NCBI GenBank assembly: GCA_002320555.1
Contig: DCJV01000018.1
Span: 1,501-9,052 of the forward strand
Source of the DNA: Ruminococcaceae bacterium UBA1691
GTDB lineage: Bacteria > Bacillota > Clostridia > Oscillospirales > Acutalibacteraceae
Length of the DNA stretch: 7,552 nt
Reading direction: 5' to 3'
Below are positions 5,683-7,552 of this stretch, piece after piece; within the stretch, counting starts at the first letter, position 1; each line of letters begins with the position of its first letter. The translations under genes and the position numbers were made by a program. The notes beneath the pieces are model-generated. The model saw nothing but the letters and a program-made list of their open reading frames with translations. It made no database searches and was not told where the DNA came from.

Positions 5683-5902
5683 ACAGTTGCAAACATTTCG
5701 GTATATGGATACTGAAAAAATCAAGAATGTGAAGCAGCCCGAAAAACCGCATCGTGGTGATCTTTTTGATTGGCAGATGCGTTAGGCTGCGCAGCACAAT
5801 ACAGGCAGACAAACTTGTCCAAAATCCTTGACCGGAGATTACCGGTTCTTCATTGCTGCTTTAAGGAGGATGGAGTTTGGGGAGGCATAGGAGCGATCAA
5901 GA
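5683..5902 (+). promoter_or_regulatory. Structured leader RNA before the Nudix fusion gene (candidate cis-regulator)
   Basis: These 220 bases hold no recognisable gene but several complementary segments. First, a 9-bp hairpin at 5696-5704/5709-5717 has loop ATGG. Second, a nested stem pairs GCAGCC (5734-5739) with GGCTGC (5785-5790) outside and CGCATC (5748-5753) with GATGCG (5776-5781) inside. Third, GCAGC (5791-5795) pairs with GCTGC (5855-5859), enclosing two small hairpins, GACA/TGTC (5808-5819) and ACCGG/CCGGT (5831-5846). The last stem ends just before AAGGAGG (5863-5869). The repeated GCAGC/GCTGC segments could swap partners, which would allow switching. I recognise no known riboswitch consensus. 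The real ribosome site of the Nudix gene is AGGAG at 5889-5893. Confidence 0.5.
5705..5785 (+). CDS. Possible 26-residue leader ORF (doubtful)
   Basis: An ATG-started frame of 26 codons reads MDTEKIKNVK then QPEKPHRGDL and FDWQMR, hydrophilic with basic and acidic residues and no membrane or signal character. It lies about 22 nt after the predicted transcription start. No Shine-Dalgarno sequence precedes it, and its ATG sits in the loop of a 9-bp hairpin, both of which argue against efficient translation. It is more likely a by-product of the structured leader, but a regulatory uORF cannot be excluded. Confidence 0.15.
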   Translation: MDTEKIKNVKQPEKPHRGDLFDWQMR

Positions 5903-6637
5903 ATGTTAGGAAAATATATAAGGGTGAAGGTAGTGCGCCCAATCGGGACAAGGCATCAGCACTTTCCCTTTACCTATCAGCTCAATTATGGCTATGCACA
6001 AGGCGTTACAGGAATCAATGGCGAGGCGCAGGGCGTCTATATTATGGGGATCGACCATCCAGTCCGGGAATTCGACGGCCGGGTGATTGCAATCGTCCGG
6101 CGGAATCAGCATAAGGGGATCGTTTGGGTTGCGGCGCCAAAGAGCAAGCGTTTTATTATCAATGAGATTTGTGATGCAATCGATTTTGCAGAAGGATATT
6201 ATGGATATACGCTGGAATGCCTTTATGAGCGTTCCTGTGGTGCGGTGGTATATCGTATGGAGGCAGGAAAGCCTCTTTATTTGCTGATCAAAAACAAACG
6301 AAGCGCGCATTGGGGCTTTCCTAAGGGCCATATGGAAAAGGGGGAGACGCAGGAAGAAACAGCTAAGCGGGAAGTGCTTGAAGAAACCGGCATGCATATT
6401 AAGCTGGTACCAGAATTTTCTTCCAGATCAGAATATACAATTCAAGGAAAAGTGGAAAAATCGGTGACGATCTTTTTGGCAAGCACACAGGATCAAAACA
6501 CCGTGATCCAGCAGGAAGAAATTGAGGATTTCATTTGGCTGCGTTATGAGAAAGCGCTGAAAATGTTAAATTACGAGAACGATCGTATGATTTTAACAAA
6601 GGCGAACCGTTTTTTGCTGGAAACAGGGCAGGCGTAA
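5903..6637 (+). CDS. Pyrophosphatase-like domain fused to Nudix hydrolase
   Basis: This 244-residue cytoplasmic protein has two parts. Residues about 1-105 resemble the clostridial inorganic-pyrophosphatase-like family (VVRPIGTRH at 10-18, LNYGYAQG at 27-34, YIMGIDHP at 46-53, VIAIVRRN at 61-68). Residues about 106-240 are a Nudix hydrolase with a complete Nudix box: G142, E148, R156-E157, E160-E161 and G163. WGFPKGHMEKGE is typical of diadenosine tetraphosphate hydrolase-like members, so an NDP-X or Ap4A-type substrate is possible but unproven. The N-terminal part lacks most acidic residues expected of a working pyrophosphatase, so it may be a binding or scaffold domain. The ATG is supported by AGGAG (5889-5893) 9 bp upstream. 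A long structured leader precedes it, and a membrane-protein gene follows after 28 bp, probably on the same transcript. Confidence 0.92.
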   Translation: MLGKYIRVKVVRPIGTRHQHFPFTYQLNYGYAQGVTGINGEAQGVYIMGIDHPVREFDGRVIAIVRRNQHKGIVWVAAPKSKRFIINEICDAIDFAEGYYGYTLECLYERSCGAVVYRMEAGKPLYLLIKNKRSAHWGFPKGHMEKGETQEETAKREVLEETGMHIKLVPEFSSRSEYTIQGKVEKSVTIFLASTQDQNTVIQQEEIEDFIWLRYEKALKMLNYENDRMILTKANRFLLETGQA

Positions 6638-6665
6638 ATCTAAAATCTTGAAATGAGGTTATAAA

Positions 6666-7178
6666 ATGGCGGAAACTTTGGCGCAATATTTCGTGGATTT
6701 TTTTCAAAACAAAATTCCAAATGAATTGATTGTATTTATCGTGTCGCTGTTCCCAATCCTGGAACTCAGGGGCGGTATGATCGTAGCAAAGCTTTTGAAT
6801 GTTCCCTTTGTCACAGCATTTATTATTTCCTTCGTTGGCAATATGGTTCCGATCCCTTTTATTCTTTTATTTATCAAGAAAATTTTTGCATGGCTGCGCC
6901 GTTTTCCGCGCTGGGCAAAAATTATAGACAAACTGGAAGCGCGCTCTATGAGTAAAAGCGATAAGATTGAGAAATATAAGGAATGGGGACTTTTGTTTTT
7001 TGTGGCGATTCCTCTTCCCGGAACTGGGGGATGGACAGGCGCTCTGATCGCATCGTTGCTGGATTTGCGGATCAAAAAATCTCTTCCGATTATTACATTG
7101 GGCGTTTTGGTTGCCGGTATCATTATGTCGCTGATCGTATATGGTGTGTTCGGGGGGCTGATAAGCTTATTCGGCTGA
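6666..7178 (+). CDS. COG2426 / small multidrug export-like membrane protein
   Basis: This 170-residue integral membrane protein belongs, by motif, to the PF06695 (Sm_multidrug_ex) family. Hydrophobic segments lie at about 20-33, 46-71, 108-118 and 137-168. The family's two hallmark stretches are visible: FPILELRGG (29-37) and AIPLPGTGGWTGALIA (114-129), probably re-entrant or half-membrane loops resembling those of DedA-type proteins. Between them, residues about 72-107 form a basic cytoplasmic segment. Transport of drugs has weak experimental support in this family, so the substrate is open. The ATG has GAGG (6655-6658) 7 bp upstream. It follows the Nudix gene by 28 bp and is followed by a terminator, so the two form a small operon. 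Confidence 0.92.
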   Translation: MAETLAQYFVDFFQNKIPNELIVFIVSLFPILELRGGMIVAKLLNVPFVTAFIISFVGNMVPIPFILLFIKKIFAWLRRFPRWAKIIDKLEARSMSKSDKIEKYKEWGLLFFVAIPLPGTGGWTGALIASLLDLRIKKSLPIITLGVLVAGIIMSLIVYGVFGGLISLFG

Positions 7179-7194
7179 TCCGGCAGACGTAAAA

Positions 7195-7230
7195 TGCGGG
7201 CCTCATTCTAGGGCCCGCAATTGCTTTCTC
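7195..7230 (+). terminator. Terminator of the Nudix-COG2426 operon
   Basis: An 8-bp stem TGCGGGCC / GGCCCGCA (7195-7202 with 7212-7219) with a 9-base loop lies 16 bp after the stop codon. It is followed by ATTGCTTTCT, a moderate T tract. Confidence 0.7.
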
Positions 7231-7339
7231 AGATGGGATTTATTGATATATGCAGGCCAGCCGGAAAAGCATCATTTCGCGTCCATAAAGACGAAAAATG
7301 CGAGTTGCGGCTGCTAGCTCTTCAATGCTTATTCTCAAT
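7220..7339. other. Gene-free stretch with a small hairpin
   Basis: No open frame with a ribosome site is visible on either strand. One imperfect hairpin pairs CATTT and CGTC with GACG and AAATG around a CG/AA internal loop, near 7273-7300. No convincing promoter was found: TTGCTT at 7221 lacks a good -10 box. It is ordinary 3' sequence or, less likely, the body of a small RNA ending at the next terminator. Confidence 0.3.
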
Positions 7340-7384
7340 GGGCGTATAGCAAAATGTAAACGCATGTTGCTACGCGCCCTTTTT
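7340..7384. terminator. Hairpin with T tract between convergent genes
   Basis: A 13-position stem (7340-7352 with 7367-7379; GGGCGTATAGCAA against TTGCTACGCGCCC) has one A/C mismatch and one G-U pair, with a 14-base loop. On the + strand it is followed by TTTTT, a good intrinsic terminator. It lies just after the stop codon of the minus-strand gene at the right edge, so it may serve both strands, although the T tract on the minus side is poor. Confidence 0.75.
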
Positions 7385-7386
7385 CA

Positions 7387-7552
7387 TTAGCTTGTATAAT
7401 CCTCAATCAAGCGTTGCAGCTCCTGCAGGGACTGCGCCGGAATGCCGCGCAACAGCTCCTGCCGGTTAACCGCCGGAAGGCTGTCCAGATAAACTTCAAA
7501 TACCTCCATCGGTTCGTCGCTTCCGGTATGGAAAGAGGCAATTTTTCCCTGA
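7387..7552 (-). CDS. BofC C-terminal-like domain protein, 3' end only
   Basis: An open minus-strand frame enters from the right edge and ends with TAA at 7387-7389, showing the last 54 residues. They begin QGKIASFHTG and continue with EVYLDSLPAVNRQELLRGIP and LQRLIEDYTS. The pattern GKIA-F-GSDEP, then V--LP, then L--GI, then L--LIEDY-S fits the C-terminal domain of BofC-like proteins (PF08955) found in many Clostridia, where they are often annotated as hypothetical and may be linked to the envelope or sporulation. The N-terminus, and any membrane anchor, lies outside the window. The reading frame is certain to be open and the codons look protein-like; the family call rests on memory of the pattern only. 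Confidence 0.65.
   Translation of the reverse strand, partial: QGKIASFHTGSDEPMEVFEVYLDSLPAVNRQELLRGIPAQSLQELQRLIEDYTS

Noticed and set aside
5863..5890. AAGGAGG followed by ATG at 5870 giving a six-codon frame
   Set aside because: The ATG touches the Shine-Dalgarno sequence, leaving no spacer, so initiation there is unlikely. It is treated as part of the leader.
5770..6114. 114-residue + strand frame overlapping the Nudix gene start
   Set aside because: It has no ribosome site, is rich in Arg/Ser/Ala, and most of it is an out-of-frame reading of the Nudix fusion gene.

Overview
The window looks like chromosomal core sequence of a low-to-middle GC anaerobic Firmicute, most likely a clostridial gut-type organism (Oscillospiraceae/Ruminococcaceae-like). 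The grounds are the dnaE-pfkA gene order, purine-rich AGGAGG-type ribosome sites, sigma-A type promoters with TTGNNN/TATNAT boxes, and protein families typical of Clostridia: the PF06541 membrane protein, the COG2426 exporter-like protein and a BofC-C-like protein. No tRNA, rRNA, CRISPR array, transposase, phage gene or integrase is visible. The window is cut through a gene at both ends.

Left part (1-2490, + strand): the 3' end of dnaE, then pfkA with its own promoter and a strong hairpin at the predicted 5' end of its mRNA. Two strong hairpins (2342-2373, 2439-2480) separate pfkA from a converging minus-strand operon.

Middle (2504-5515, - strand): in transcription order, a Cof-type HAD phosphatase with a TTG start, a 154-bp gap with a possible promoter and a palindrome, and then a tight three-gene operon: HD-domain phosphohydrolase, PF06541 membrane protein with a cytoplasmic coiled-coil tail, and a LacA/Maa-type sugar O-acetyltransferase. 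Gaps of about 20 bp, each with its own ribosome site, argue for one transcript. The shared function is unknown.

Right part (5516-7552): divergent promoters lie between the HAD gene and a + strand pair. The pair is a two-domain protein (degenerate inorganic-pyrophosphatase-like N-terminus fused to a Nudix hydrolase) and a COG2426 small membrane protein. The Nudix gene has a long leader of about 220 nt that can fold into several nested hairpins and a branched element ending next to a Shine-Dalgarno-like AAGGAGG. After the pair come a terminator, about 120 bases without a gene, a second hairpin with a T tract, and the C-terminal end of a BofC-C-like protein on the minus strand.

The best candidates for something undescribed are the structured Nudix leader RNA, the pyrophosphatase-like/Nudix fusion that has lost the acidic residues expected of a pyrophosphatase, the pfkA 5'-end hairpin, and the HD + PF06541 + acetyltransferase operon. 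All of these are read by eye; no folding or database search was run.
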